From Aquimarina atlantica (GTDB lineage: Bacteria; Bacteroidota; Bacteroidia; Flavobacteriales; Flavobacteriaceae): a stretch of 64,000 nucleotides of DNA. The position numbers were made by a program, and so were the translations under genes. Shown in pieces: positions 44,099-52,230 of this stretch. How positions within the stretch are numbered: the stretch's first letter is position 1; each line of letters begins with the position of its first letter. The stretch lies in assembly GCF_000626715.1 (NCBI RefSeq), contig NZ_AQRA01000008.1:248001-312000 (forward strand). Reading direction: 5' to 3'. The notes beneath the pieces are model-generated. The model was not told the DNA's origin and made no database searches. It worked only from the letters and a program-made list of their open reading frames with translations.

Positions 44099-47000
44099 TT
44101 ATTTTAAAATAAGCTTTTTGGTTATGGTTTTAGTGTCTGATTTAACCGATACATAATACATACCAGATGGTAAATTGTTGAGTTCTATTTTATTTGCAGA
44201 CATTTTACCGTGTCTTACAGTTTGACCTGCTTTATTAACGATTCTGTATGTAGATCCATTAAAATTATTCATTTTGATGATGATAAAATCTTCTGCAGGA
44301 ATTGGGTGAATAACAATGTCGGAGCCTTCTAAATCTGTTTTCACATCTGTATTAAAGTTATGCAATGTGGCATTACCTACACAGAAGTTTTTAGTATCTT
44401 CAGAAGTAAATGATCCCCCAGAAGCCAGTACTGCACCAGAATCGCTATTGGTTAGTTCATAAGAACCGTTACCATAACTACAGCAAATACCATCACCGTA
44501 CGAATCTTTAAATACTAAAGTATAACATCCTGCATCCAGCGTTTTGGTTATATTAAGAGTAGAACCATCAGGCTGATAAGGATATGTTCCTCCAGAATGT
44601 ACTACCTGGTTGTTGCTATCTTTAATCTCCCAGCTGGTTTCTTCAGGGTAGTTATCAAACGTAATACGCAGTTTTACATCATAGGTTGCAGGTGCTCCTG
44701 CAGTAGTTACATTAAGCGTGTTACTAGCTGCAGATTCGTTTCCAGCCGCATCTTTAGCTTTTACCGTAAACTGGTATGCTGTATTAGCGGTTAGTCCTGT
44801 AATATTTCTTGTAGTTGCAGTTACCGATCCAAGATTAGTAGATCCTTGATAGACATCATATCCTGTTACACCTACATTATCGGTAGCAGCATTCCATGAT
44901 AGGGTAAGTGTTGTTTGTGCCACATTAGAAGCTGCTAATCCAGTCGGAGCAGAAGGGGCTTGAGTATCGCCACCTGTTGATCCACCGATCACTACTGTGT
45001 AGTCTTCTACTTCACCATAATTAAATGATTCACAAGGACCAGGAATGGTATTGTATCTCATAGATACTCTCATTCTTGTACTTCCGTCTTTTGCACTAGA
45101 AGGTACAGTAAAGCTACCACTTACTGGTGTTGTTTGTGAAGCTGCGTTGGTCCATACTTGTTCTCCTGTATCGGCAAAATCTCCATCTTGATTGTAATCG
45201 ATCCATACGCTGTATCCTTCATTATATTTGGTTCCGGTCCAAGTAGGAGTAATGGTAATGGTGTTAGGGTTTCCTTTAGAAAGGTTAGTAGATTCAGCAG
45301 TAAAATCGCTGTATCCACCACTTGCTCCTGTTGATGTTTTATCGATGGTTCCTAATTTCACATTACTGATGTATTCATCGGCTACACTTTGACCATTAGA
45401 GGCACAATAGTTTGTTGGATTACCACCATCTGTAGTTGTAAAGTTTACAGAAGCACTATAATTAGAAGTAGTTCCATCGGCACATTTACTTCTTACCTGT
45501 ACTTCGTAAGTAGTAGATGGGTTTAATCCAGAAATTACTTTAGAAGTTCCGTTTTCGGCAGAAGTTGTCCAGTTGTTTGTTCCTGTTTGTCTGTAACGAA
45601 GGTCATAGGTTGCACTGGCTACAGCAGTCCATCCTATAGTAGCAGTGTTTGATCCCACAGCCGAAGAAGATATTCCGGTAGGTACTGTTGCTGTACAAGA
45701 AGTAGAATCACCATTATACGTTATGGTAACATCTGTAGTGTATTCCCAGGTACCATTATTTATAGTAAGCGTAATAGGAATTTGAGTTCCTGTTGGAGTG
45801 GTTGATTTTAACTGAAAATCAATAGCTCCATTAGCGGTCCCTAAAAGTTCGATACTACCATATTGTTTTGGTTGTCCTAAAGAACTTATATGTGAAGAAT
45901 TTGAGGATAAACTAACTGTCCAGTTGGCTTGTTTAAGGCTAAAACGTTTAATAGAATATCCTACGGTTCCTGATGTATTTGTAATTGTTTGATTTGCGTT
46001 ATCTGGCGTTACTTTTGCATATTTGGTTGCCATTCTCATGATCTTGATGTTAAATGGGTATACCTCATTACATAAAGGAATAATTCTACTGGAAGCTGGC
46101 CAGAATCCATCGTTAGAAGATCCTACTTCGGGAGTCATAGCAAAAACCTTGGGTTTAGAACTTTGTTCTCCATACATCCAATCATCAGAACTTCCTCCCG
46201 CTGTATATCCTACGGTTTGATTAGGAGTACCATATGTATATGAATTTTCTTCTGTCATGTATGTACATATTTTTACAAACGTACTTTGGTCAGGAGTAAA
46301 TGTGTTCGCCTTATATCCCCATGGATGAATCAACAGATTACTAAACGAGTGATAATTAAGCGCAGCTACAAAATTGTGTTGATTTGTAAAATCTCTCATT
46401 GCCTGGGTTTCAGGTTCAGAAAATTTAGAAGTACCATGATACGAGTCACTGCTGGGAGTAGAAGAAGACCCTCCAGGAGCTGCCCATTGATAACCATAGT
46501 TACGATTTAAATCAACACCATATGATCCCCCATTGTTTCGTCTGTTTTTTCTCCAATATCCTCCTCCGTTAGGGTTGGTTTGCTGATTGTGGATATATCC
46601 ATCAGGATTAATAATAGGAATAAAATATAATTCGGTATTGTCTACCAATATTTTGATTTCGGGATCAGAATTATAATTTTCTAATAGGTACCACATATAA
46701 AAGAGATTCTGTGAGAGTCCTATTGGTTCTCTGGCATGATGTATAGATGTATATAGCATTTCATCTTCGTTTTCATCGGTATCTGCATTGTCACTTATTT
46801 TAACCATATAAATTGACCTACCTTGTACTGTTGTACCTATAGAAGATTTGGCCGTGATGAGTTGAGGATACAGTTGCCGCATTTTATCTAATGCAGCTAT
46901 AGCCTCATCATGCGTATGAAAACCTCCCATACTTCCTAATGAAAAGTTACTAGGAGAGGGTACTTGTTGCTGAATACTATTTTTCGCCTTACGTGCATTT

Positions 47001-47314
47001 TTTCTATCTATTCGCTTATTTATTTTGGGAATTCTTTTCGAGAGATTACGAATTTTGATTTTGTATTTAACGTTATTTTTTCGTAATAATTTAAGGTCGC
47101 TTTGAGAAATTTCAGCAATAACTTTTCCATTTTCATAATGAAAGTGGTCGACCTCTAATCCTTTTGCTTGTAGAGATTCTAATTGTTCTTTATCGGTATC
47201 AAAAATTACACGATAATATTTTTCTTGCGCATGTAACATAAGCATATTACATAGAAAGAAAATAGTGCATATCCATGAGATATAGGATTTTAAAGAATTA
47301 GTGTTTGTTTTCAT
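44099..47314 (-). CDS. Secreted M14 zinc carboxypeptidase with T9SS sorting domain
   Basis: A 1071-residue exoenzyme. Signal peptide about 1-30; prodomain to about 125; M14 catalytic domain about 130-430 with zinc ligands His193 and Glu196 (HAREPIG) and His322 (NYHS), substrate-binding Arg271 in LNRNYGYQW, and catalytic Glu396 in MTPEVG. Then come an FN3 domain, a GEVED domain (ending in FNYGEVEDYTV), a second FN3, a Cys-containing beta domain (DSYGDGICCSYGNG) and a T9SS type A sorting domain (GMYYVSVKS ... KKLILK). The FN3-GEVED-FN3-Cys module is nearly identical in DNA to that of the S8 protease gene. Confidence 0.95.
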   Translation of the reverse strand: MKTNTNSLKSYISWICTIFFLCNMLMLHAQEKYYRVIFDTDKEQLESLQAKGLEVDHFHYENGKVIAEISQSDLKLLRKNNVKYKIKIRNLSKRIPKINKRIDRKNARKAKNSIQQQVPSPSNFSLGSMGGFHTHDEAIAALDKMRQLYPQLITAKSSIGTTVQGRSIYMVKISDNADTDENEDEMLYTSIHHAREPIGLSQNLFYMWYLLENYNSDPEIKILVDNTELYFIPIINPDGYIHNQQTNPNGGGYWRKNRRNNGGSYGVDLNRNYGYQWAAPGGSSSTPSSDSYHGTSKFSEPETQAMRDFTNQHNFVAALNYHSFSNLLIHPWGYKANTFTPDQSTFVKICTYMTEENSYTYGTPNQTVGYTAGGSSDDWMYGEQSSKPKVFAMTPEVGSSNDGFWPASSRIIPLCNEVYPFNIKIMRMATKYAKVTPDNANQTITNTSGTVGYSIKRFSLKQANWTVSLSSNSSHISSLGQPKQYGSIELLGTANGAIDFQLKSTTPTGTQIPITLTINNGTWEYTTDVTITYNGDSTSCTATVPTGISSSAVGSNTATIGWTAVASATYDLRYRQTGTNNWTTSAENGTSKVISGLNPSTTYEVQVRSKCADGTTSNYSASVNFTTTDGGNPTNYCASNGQSVADEYISNVKLGTIDKTSTGASGGYSDFTAESTNLSKGNPNTITITPTWTGTKYNEGYSVWIDYNQDGDFADTGEQVWTNAASQTTPVSGSFTVPSSAKDGSTRMRVSMRYNTIPGPCESFNYGEVEDYTVVIGGSTGGDTQAPSAPTGLAASNVAQTTLTLSWNAATDNVGVTGYDVYQGSTNLGSVTATTRNITGLTANTAYQFTVKAKDAAGNESAASNTLNVTTAGAPATYDVKLRITFDNYPEETSWEIKDSNNQVVHSGGTYPYQPDGSTLNITKTLDAGCYTLVFKDSYGDGICCSYGNGSYELTNSDSGAVLASGGSFTSEDTKNFCVGNATLHNFNTDVKTDLEGSDIVIHPIPAEDFIIIKMNNFNGSTYRIVNKAGQTVRHGKMSANKIELNNLPSGMYYVSVKSDTKTITKKLILK
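44371..45499. repeat. Shared FN3-GEVED-FN3-Cys module, copy A
   Basis: This 1.13-kb block of coding DNA is almost the same as 48743-49865 in the S8 protease gene, differing by scattered substitutions and a 6-base length difference (GGNPTN against VQLN). A 0.7-kb part (44742-45436) also matches 52721-53418. Synonymous positions are largely unchanged too, which points to recent duplication or gene conversion. Confidence 0.85.
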
Positions 47315-47861
47315 TGTTTGTGTGTTTAAGAGTTAGTTTTTAATATTTTCTATAAAAAATATAGAATGAATGATGAAGCATTCTTCATAAGCATTTGTTG
47401 AGAGTGTAGAAAAAAGTGTAATTAATTCTTAGGAGGAGGTAGAAAAAATTTTGATACCCAAATATGTGTTACCTACATGTATAGCAAGATAGTCTAGAGA
47501 AATTCCCTTGATAATTTTTGATGATTAGAGAACTGTTAAATCTAAGAATTAGTTGTTTTCTTGATAGTTTCCCCTTTTTCTTTTTTCCTTGTAGCAATAG
47601 ATGGAAAAAAGCTAAACGAAATGCCAGTTGAGGGAAAGCATTTTTGTTATAATCTTTCATTATGACAGAGTTTGAGTTTGTGTATGGTTAATATACTATA
47701 AATATAATTTTAATAAATCAGATATACCCAACAATTACTATATATTTTATGTTGTAAGTATTTGTTTTTGAGAAGTTAAATGTGATAGAGGTGTGATTCA
47801 TGTGTAGATTTATAATTTAGAAAACTACTTAAAAAGAGGTTGCAAATCAATCTTTATATGT

Positions 47862-47908
47862 CCAGAAATATGTTTAAGATGACTCAAAACATGTTTCTGG
47901 ATTTTTTT
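47862..47908 (+). terminator. Orphan plus-strand terminator
   Basis: CCAGAAATATGTT (47862-47874) pairs with AACATGTTTCTGG (47888-47900) with one wobble, followed by A and seven T. No plus-strand gene is visible upstream, so it may end an unrecognised small RNA or be a relic. Confidence 0.6.
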
Positions 47909-48010
47909 ATAATTTATAATGAGTTAGTTAGGTTTTATTGATGAAGAAATTGAGTTTGCTTAGTATTATAATTAAATACTAAAATCAGTCTGTGATATAG
48001 GTTTTTTTTA

Positions 48011-48042
48011 AAATAAAAAACCCTCTCCTTTTACAGAGAGGG
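48011..48042 (-). terminator. Minus-strand intrinsic terminator of an orphan transcript
   Basis: CCCTCTC (48036-48042 on the minus strand) and GAGAGGG close a 7-bp GC-rich stem over an 8-base loop, followed by TTTTTTATTTT on the minus strand. It lies about 420 bases past the S8 protease gene, which already has its own hairpin, so a separate short transcript is likely. Confidence 0.65.
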
Positions 48043-48060
48043 AGTTCAGTAATTATACTT

Positions 48061-48165
48061 CTATTGTGTCCCCCAACACATTCGAATTATATCGGTACAA
48101 GACGGATCAATCCGACAATTTCCCTTAATATAATTACTAGTGAACAGATAAAATTCTCTGCTAAA
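48061..48165 (-). pseudogene. Possible remnant of a small cysteine-containing peptide gene
   Basis: The minus strand has an open stretch of 34 codons ending at TAG 48061-48063, with the last part reading GNCRIDPSCTDIIRMCWGTQ. It has no ATG, GTG or TTG upstream of this segment; a stop at 48166-48168 closes it. The three Cys, the length and the strong terminator just downstream would fit the C-terminus of a small secreted or modified peptide whose leader has been lost. It could also be a non-coding RNA that is open by chance. Confidence 0.25.
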
Positions 48166-48409
48166 TTATACTTTAGAGTACAGCCTAAATATCAAAAATG
48201 ATGTGTAAAAATGAGTGTGAAGTTATTTTGAGGGGCGAATATATAGATTAATCTTAATAAAACATGTTTTTTTATGCTAAATTACTGTGTATGCATAGTA
48301 TTAAGGTATTTTTCTTGTAAAAGAAAAGGGTATAATTAAGTGTTCTTTATTTTGAATTCGTAGTCTTAAAAGCTACTGATATGATAAATTTTATGATGGT
48401 TGCAAACAG

Positions 48410-48440
48410 AAGACCCCGAAACATAATGTTTCGAGGTCTT
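48410..48440 (-). terminator. Hairpin after the S8 protease gene
   Basis: The arms AAGACCCCGAAACAT (48410-48424) and ATGTTTCGAGGTCTT (48426-48440) pair fully on the minus-strand RNA with one G-U pair. A related stem with the same CGAAACA core follows the propeller gene at 52180-52210. The T-run on the minus strand comes before rather than after the stem, so it is not a textbook terminator. Confidence 0.55.
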
Positions 48441-48461
48441 TAAAAAAATTAAATCTATATA

Positions 48462-51400
48462 TTATTGCTTGATGATAAACTTCTTGGTTAGCGTTTTATC
48501 ATTTGATATCACCGAAAAGAAATACATTCCGTCTGGTAAACCGCTTAATTCTACCTTGTTTTCAGATACTTTACCATTTCTTACCATTTGACCAATATGA
48601 TTAATGATTCTATAGTTTGAATCCTTAGCATTGTTCATTCGAATCGTGATAAAGTCTTTAGCAGGAACAGGAGAAATTACAAATTCAGAATTTTTCAAAT
48701 CTGTTGTTGTAATGTCGTTACTGTTGATATTATTTAATTGTGCATTACCTACACAGAAGTTTTTAGTATCTTCAGAAGTAAATGATCCCCCAGAAGCCAG
48801 TACTGCACCAGATGCACTATTGGTTAGTTCATAAGAACCATTACCATAGCTACAGCAAATACCATCACCATAGGAATCTTTAAATACTAAGGTATAACAT
48901 CCTGCATCCAGAGTTTTGGTTATATTAAGAGTAGAACCATCAGGTTGAGAAGGATATGTTCCTCCGGAATGTACTACCTGGTTGTTACTATCTTTAATCT
49001 CCCAGCTTGTTTCTTCAGGGTAGTTATCAAACGTAATACGTAGTTTTACATCATAGGTAGCAGATGCTCCTGCAGTAGTTACATTAAGCGTGTTACTAGC
49101 TGCAGATTCGTTTCCAGCCGCATCTTTAGCTTTTACCGTAAACTGGTATGCTGTATTAGCGGTTAATCCTGTAATATTTCTTGTAGTTGCAGTTACCGAC
49201 CCAAGATTAGTAGATCCTTGATACACATCATATCCAGTTACACCAACATTATCGGTAGCAGCATTCCATGACAGGGTAAGGGTTGTTTGTGCCACATTAG
49301 AAGCTGCTAATCCAGTTGGAGCAGAAGGAGCTTGAGTATCGCCACCGGTTGATCCCCCGATCACTACTGTGTAGTCTTCTACTTCACCATAATTAAATGA
49401 TTCACAAGGACCAGGAATGGTATTGTATCTCATAGATACTCTCATTCTTGTACTTCCGTCTTTTGCACTAGAAGGTACAGTAAAGCTACCACTTACTGGT
49501 GTTGTTTGTGAAGCAGCATTAGTCCATACTTGTTCTCCTGTATCGGCAAAATCTCCATCTTGATTATAATCGATCCATACACTGTATCCTTCATTATATT
49601 TGGTTCCGGTCCAAGTAGGAGTAATGGTAATGGTATTGGCATTTCCTTTAGAAAGGTTAGTAGATTCAGCAGTAAAATCACTGTATCCACCACTTGCTCC
49701 TGTTGATGTTTTATCGATAGTTCCTAATTTCACATTACTGATGTATTCATCGGCTACACTTTGACCATTAGAGTCACAGTAGTTAAGTTGTACATCTGTA
49801 GTTGTAAAGTTTACAGAAGCACTATAATTAGAAGTAGTTCCATCTGCACATTTACTTCTTACCTGAGCTTCGTATTGCGTTGAAGCCGATAATCCAGTAA
49901 TTTCATAAGATGTTCCGCTAGCTTCTACTGTTGTCCATGAAGAAGCTCCATTTTGACGATATCTTACATCGTATGTTGCAGAAGGAACAGCAGTCCAGTT
50001 AATGGTTGCTGTAGTAGCTCCAACACCAGAAGAAGATACTCCTGTAGGTACTGAAGCAGTACAAGGCGTAGTAGTTCCTGTTAACCCAGTAACAATAAGA
50101 GAAAAGTTTTGACTCCCTCCTGTTAATGTTCCTTTATGAGTAACCGTAATAGTATAGGTTCCTGAAGCATTAGCTATGTCCACTCTTTCAAATGGATCCA
50201 CATTATTGTCTCCTGTGCTATTTGTAGTAATACTGGTAAGCTTGTATGGGCTAGATGTAGTAGAGCCTTTTGTAACTCTAATATCTAAATCATTTACTAA
50301 TACAGGTGTATTAGAATTTGTTGCAGTTACAGCTGTTCCTGCTCTATCTGTCCAGGAAATAGAAGCCATTAAAGGGCTACTACCATCTGAGTCAACAGTT
50401 ATAGTATACGTTTGACCACTTGTAAGTGTTAGTTCTTCTATTTTTGAAGCAGTTCCTTTATTAGTAATGGCTTCTGCAGCAACTTTGGCATTCAATAATC
50501 CCCATCCATGTACGGCATCAGGGCCAGAAGGGCCAACATCATCAGCAGTATGAAGTGCTAACCCTTTTAAGGTTGCAGCTTTCATAAAGTTTCCATTATT
50601 GCTATTGTAATATTGTTGTAATAATAAAAGTGTACCTGTTACATTAGGTGCTGCCATCGAAGTACCAGAGATACTATTGTAGGCAGTATCACTATTATCA
50701 TAAGTAGAATATACACCAGTACCATTACCAGTAATGTCTGGTTTAATTCTATAATCATCGGTTGGACCTTCACTACTTTGAGAATTGATGGTCATGCTAT
50801 TAAGTGTCCCATCATTATTTACATTGGCATCTTGACCATTAGCAACTACAAGATTATTTTTTGAAGTAGAGTGCCCTGTTAATTTATCATAAGAAGAATT
50901 TCCATCAAGTGGTTGAGCGTTAGAATTGTTGTCAAGCCCATCATTTCCTGCGGCAACTACCATAAGGTAGAATGGAGCATTAAACATGATTTCATCCCAT
51001 TTTCTGGATTCATCTATATAGGCTCCAAAATATTGATCAGGAACTGCACTGGCTCTAAAACCATAAGAATGATTAGATAATAACATTCCATTTGCAGCAG
51101 CTGTTGTTGCTTCTGAAGCGTCATTATTCCAATCATATGTTTTAGCTTTTGACTGAGGTGCCATTCCTTTTGCATTGGCTTGTACTCCAGACGCAACTAT
51201 TGTTCCTGTAACATGCTGGGCATGAAAACTATTACCATTAAGTGTTGTAACACCATCACTAATAGTGACCCTGTTATTTCCTCCTGTACCATCAAATTCC
51301 TGATGAGTAGGTCTTGTCGGTCCACCATCCCAGACATGTGCAGTCATATTTTGCCCATCTAGATTTAGGCCTAAAGAACCTCCTGAGTTTAAATGATTTG

Positions 51401-51767
51401 CTCGAGTAGATTTTGCAGCATCTACATTAAATGTAGTATAATAGATAGGAGTACCATCTTCTGCTAATTTTTGTAGTTCAGAAAAACTTCCGTCGGCATT
51501 TGTCATTTTAACTTGCCATCCGTTTCTTTGGGCAGCTGCTATAGCTTCTTTCTTTTGTAATGTAGCTTGACTTGCTAAATCGGTCTGTAGTTGATTTAAT
51601 TTTACCAGATTACTTTGTTGAGCGATTTTTGCCTTTTGTGAAGGATTCTGAGCGAAAAGTCCACCAGATAAAAATAGCATTGCAGATACAATACCTATAT
51701 TTAATTTTGGTGAAACTAGCCCATTAAAGCCCCTCAACGAAATAAGGCTTTTGTAGCTTTTTTTCAT
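48462..51767 (-). CDS. Secreted S8 (subtilisin-like) protease with T9SS sorting domain
   Basis: A 1101-residue exoprotease. Signal region about 1-40; prodomain-like helices to about 125; S8 domain with Asp147 (HVWDGG), His182 (SFHAQHVTG), oxyanion Asn275 (AAGNDG) and nucleophile Ser370 (SGTSMAAPN). After a P/CUB-like beta region follow FN3, GEVED, FN3, the Cys-containing domain (DSYGDGICC) and a T9SS type A sorting domain ending LTKKFIIKQ. The catalytic His motif HAQH differs from the usual HGTH but the triad is complete. It lies in what appears to be a tandem duplication with the next gene. Confidence 0.95.
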   Translation of the reverse strand: MKKSYKSLISLRGFNGLVSPKLNIGIVSAMLFLSGGLFAQNPSQKAKIAQQSNLVKLNQLQTDLASQATLQKKEAIAAAQRNGWQVKMTNADGSFSELQKLAEDGTPIYYTTFNVDAAKSTRANHLNSGGSLGLNLDGQNMTAHVWDGGPTRPTHQEFDGTGGNNRVTISDGVTTLNGNSFHAQHVTGTIVASGVQANAKGMAPQSKAKTYDWNNDASEATTAAANGMLLSNHSYGFRASAVPDQYFGAYIDESRKWDEIMFNAPFYLMVVAAGNDGLDNNSNAQPLDGNSSYDKLTGHSTSKNNLVVANGQDANVNNDGTLNSMTINSQSSEGPTDDYRIKPDITGNGTGVYSTYDNSDTAYNSISGTSMAAPNVTGTLLLLQQYYNSNNGNFMKAATLKGLALHTADDVGPSGPDAVHGWGLLNAKVAAEAITNKGTASKIEELTLTSGQTYTITVDSDGSSPLMASISWTDRAGTAVTATNSNTPVLVNDLDIRVTKGSTTSSPYKLTSITTNSTGDNNVDPFERVDIANASGTYTITVTHKGTLTGGSQNFSLIVTGLTGTTTPCTASVPTGVSSSGVGATTATINWTAVPSATYDVRYRQNGASSWTTVEASGTSYEITGLSASTQYEAQVRSKCADGTTSNYSASVNFTTTDVQLNYCDSNGQSVADEYISNVKLGTIDKTSTGASGGYSDFTAESTNLSKGNANTITITPTWTGTKYNEGYSVWIDYNQDGDFADTGEQVWTNAASQTTPVSGSFTVPSSAKDGSTRMRVSMRYNTIPGPCESFNYGEVEDYTVVIGGSTGGDTQAPSAPTGLAASNVAQTTLTLSWNAATDNVGVTGYDVYQGSTNLGSVTATTRNITGLTANTAYQFTVKAKDAAGNESAASNTLNVTTAGASATYDVKLRITFDNYPEETSWEIKDSNNQVVHSGGTYPSQPDGSTLNITKTLDAGCYTLVFKDSYGDGICCSYGNGSYELTNSASGAVLASGGSFTSEDTKNFCVGNAQLNNINSNDITTTDLKNSEFVISPVPAKDFITIRMNNAKDSNYRIINHIGQMVRNGKVSENKVELSGLPDGMYFFSVISNDKTLTKKFIIKQ
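48743..49865. repeat. Shared FN3-GEVED-FN3-Cys module, copy B
   Basis: This is the counterpart of 44371-45499 in the M14 carboxypeptidase gene, with nearly the same DNA over 1.12 kb. The flanking catalytic regions of the two genes are unrelated, so the similarity stops sharply at the module edges. Confidence 0.85.
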
Positions 51768-51850
51768 TGTTATTGAGTTTGAGTTAGTGTTATTTTTGTT
51801 TTTTTGAAGAATTCAAAGAAAACGTTCGAATTTCTTAAATTATTCGCAAT

Positions 51851-51946
51851 AAAAAAAAGTTTTTCGATGAAGAGAAAGAAAATTACTATATAAAACATTA
51901 AGATTATTGTAATGCAACTGTGTTGCAAGAAAAATCTTTCTTTTAT
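51851..51946. repeat. Duplicated upstream block, copy 1
   Basis: These 96 bases match 56269-56363 almost base for base, starting at the A-run with AAGTTTTTCGATGAAGAG and ending CTTTCTTTTAT. The block is 84-180 bases upstream of the S8 protease ATG. It contains the TGCAAC/GTTGCA palindrome. The remainder of the 463-base gap holds no gene; its other side (52062-52213) resembles the 3' flank at 48309-48440. Confidence 0.8.
51913..51927. promoter_or_regulatory. Conserved palindrome upstream of the S8 protease gene
   Basis: TGCAAC, TGT, GTTGCA forms a perfect inverted repeat with a 3-base centre. The second block has the same arms with TAT as the centre, so the arms are kept while the centre changes. 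It lies 146 bases upstream of the ATG and could be an operator or an RNA hairpin. Confidence 0.4.
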
Positions 51947-52179
51947 TTGATATTAATTCATTTTGGTTGTCTCAACTTGTTGTTATTTGGTAATTTATAT
52001 AGCTTTTATTATTTCAAAACGAAATGTATAAAGGGTTTAAATTAATAATAGTATTGTGATGTTTTTCTTAGAAAAGAAAAGTATAGGATTATACATTTTT
52101 TATTTTGAATTCATAGTTTTAAAAGCTGCTGTATATTAGGTGAATTGTAAATTTATAAATTTGCAATCGCTGTAAATAG

Positions 52180-52210
52180 AAACCCCCGAAACATTTTGTT
52201 TCGGGGGTTT
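52180..52210 (-). terminator. Hairpin after the propeller gene
   Basis: AAACCCCCGAAACA (52180-52193) and TGTTTCGGGGGTTT (52197-52210) form a 14-bp GC-rich stem with a 3-base loop, about 20 bases past the stop codon. A T-run follows on the plus side and a weaker one on the minus side, so it may stop transcription both ways. Confidence 0.75.
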
Positions 52211-52230
52211 TTAAAAATATTGAATTTATA

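Larger units (their letters stand above)
47315..48461. other. Long spacer without a clear protein gene
   Basis: About 1.15 kb of AT-rich DNA between two T9SS cargo genes. It contains a plus-strand terminator (47862-47908), a minus-strand terminator (48011-48042) with a short Cys-containing frame upstream, and from 48309 a block similar to the spacer at 52062-52213. A 63-codon frame at 47469-47660 has low-complexity composition and no family resemblance, so it is not called. Confidence 0.6.

Noticed and set aside
45121-45321. Leu-rich 66-codon frames recurring in all three GEVED modules
   Set aside because: They recur at 49493 and 53103 only because the GEVED DNA itself is repeated; they are out-of-frame readings.
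47469-47660. 63-codon minus-strand frame in the long spacer
   Set aside because: Composition is low-complexity (Lys/Leu/Phe runs) and there is no start context or recognisable domain; it looks like open AT-rich DNA.
48061-48120. tRNA-like segment (ATTCGAAT near a short stem)
   Set aside because: No acceptor stem, anticodon arm or D-arm can be folded around it; the resemblance is limited to the T-loop-like bases.
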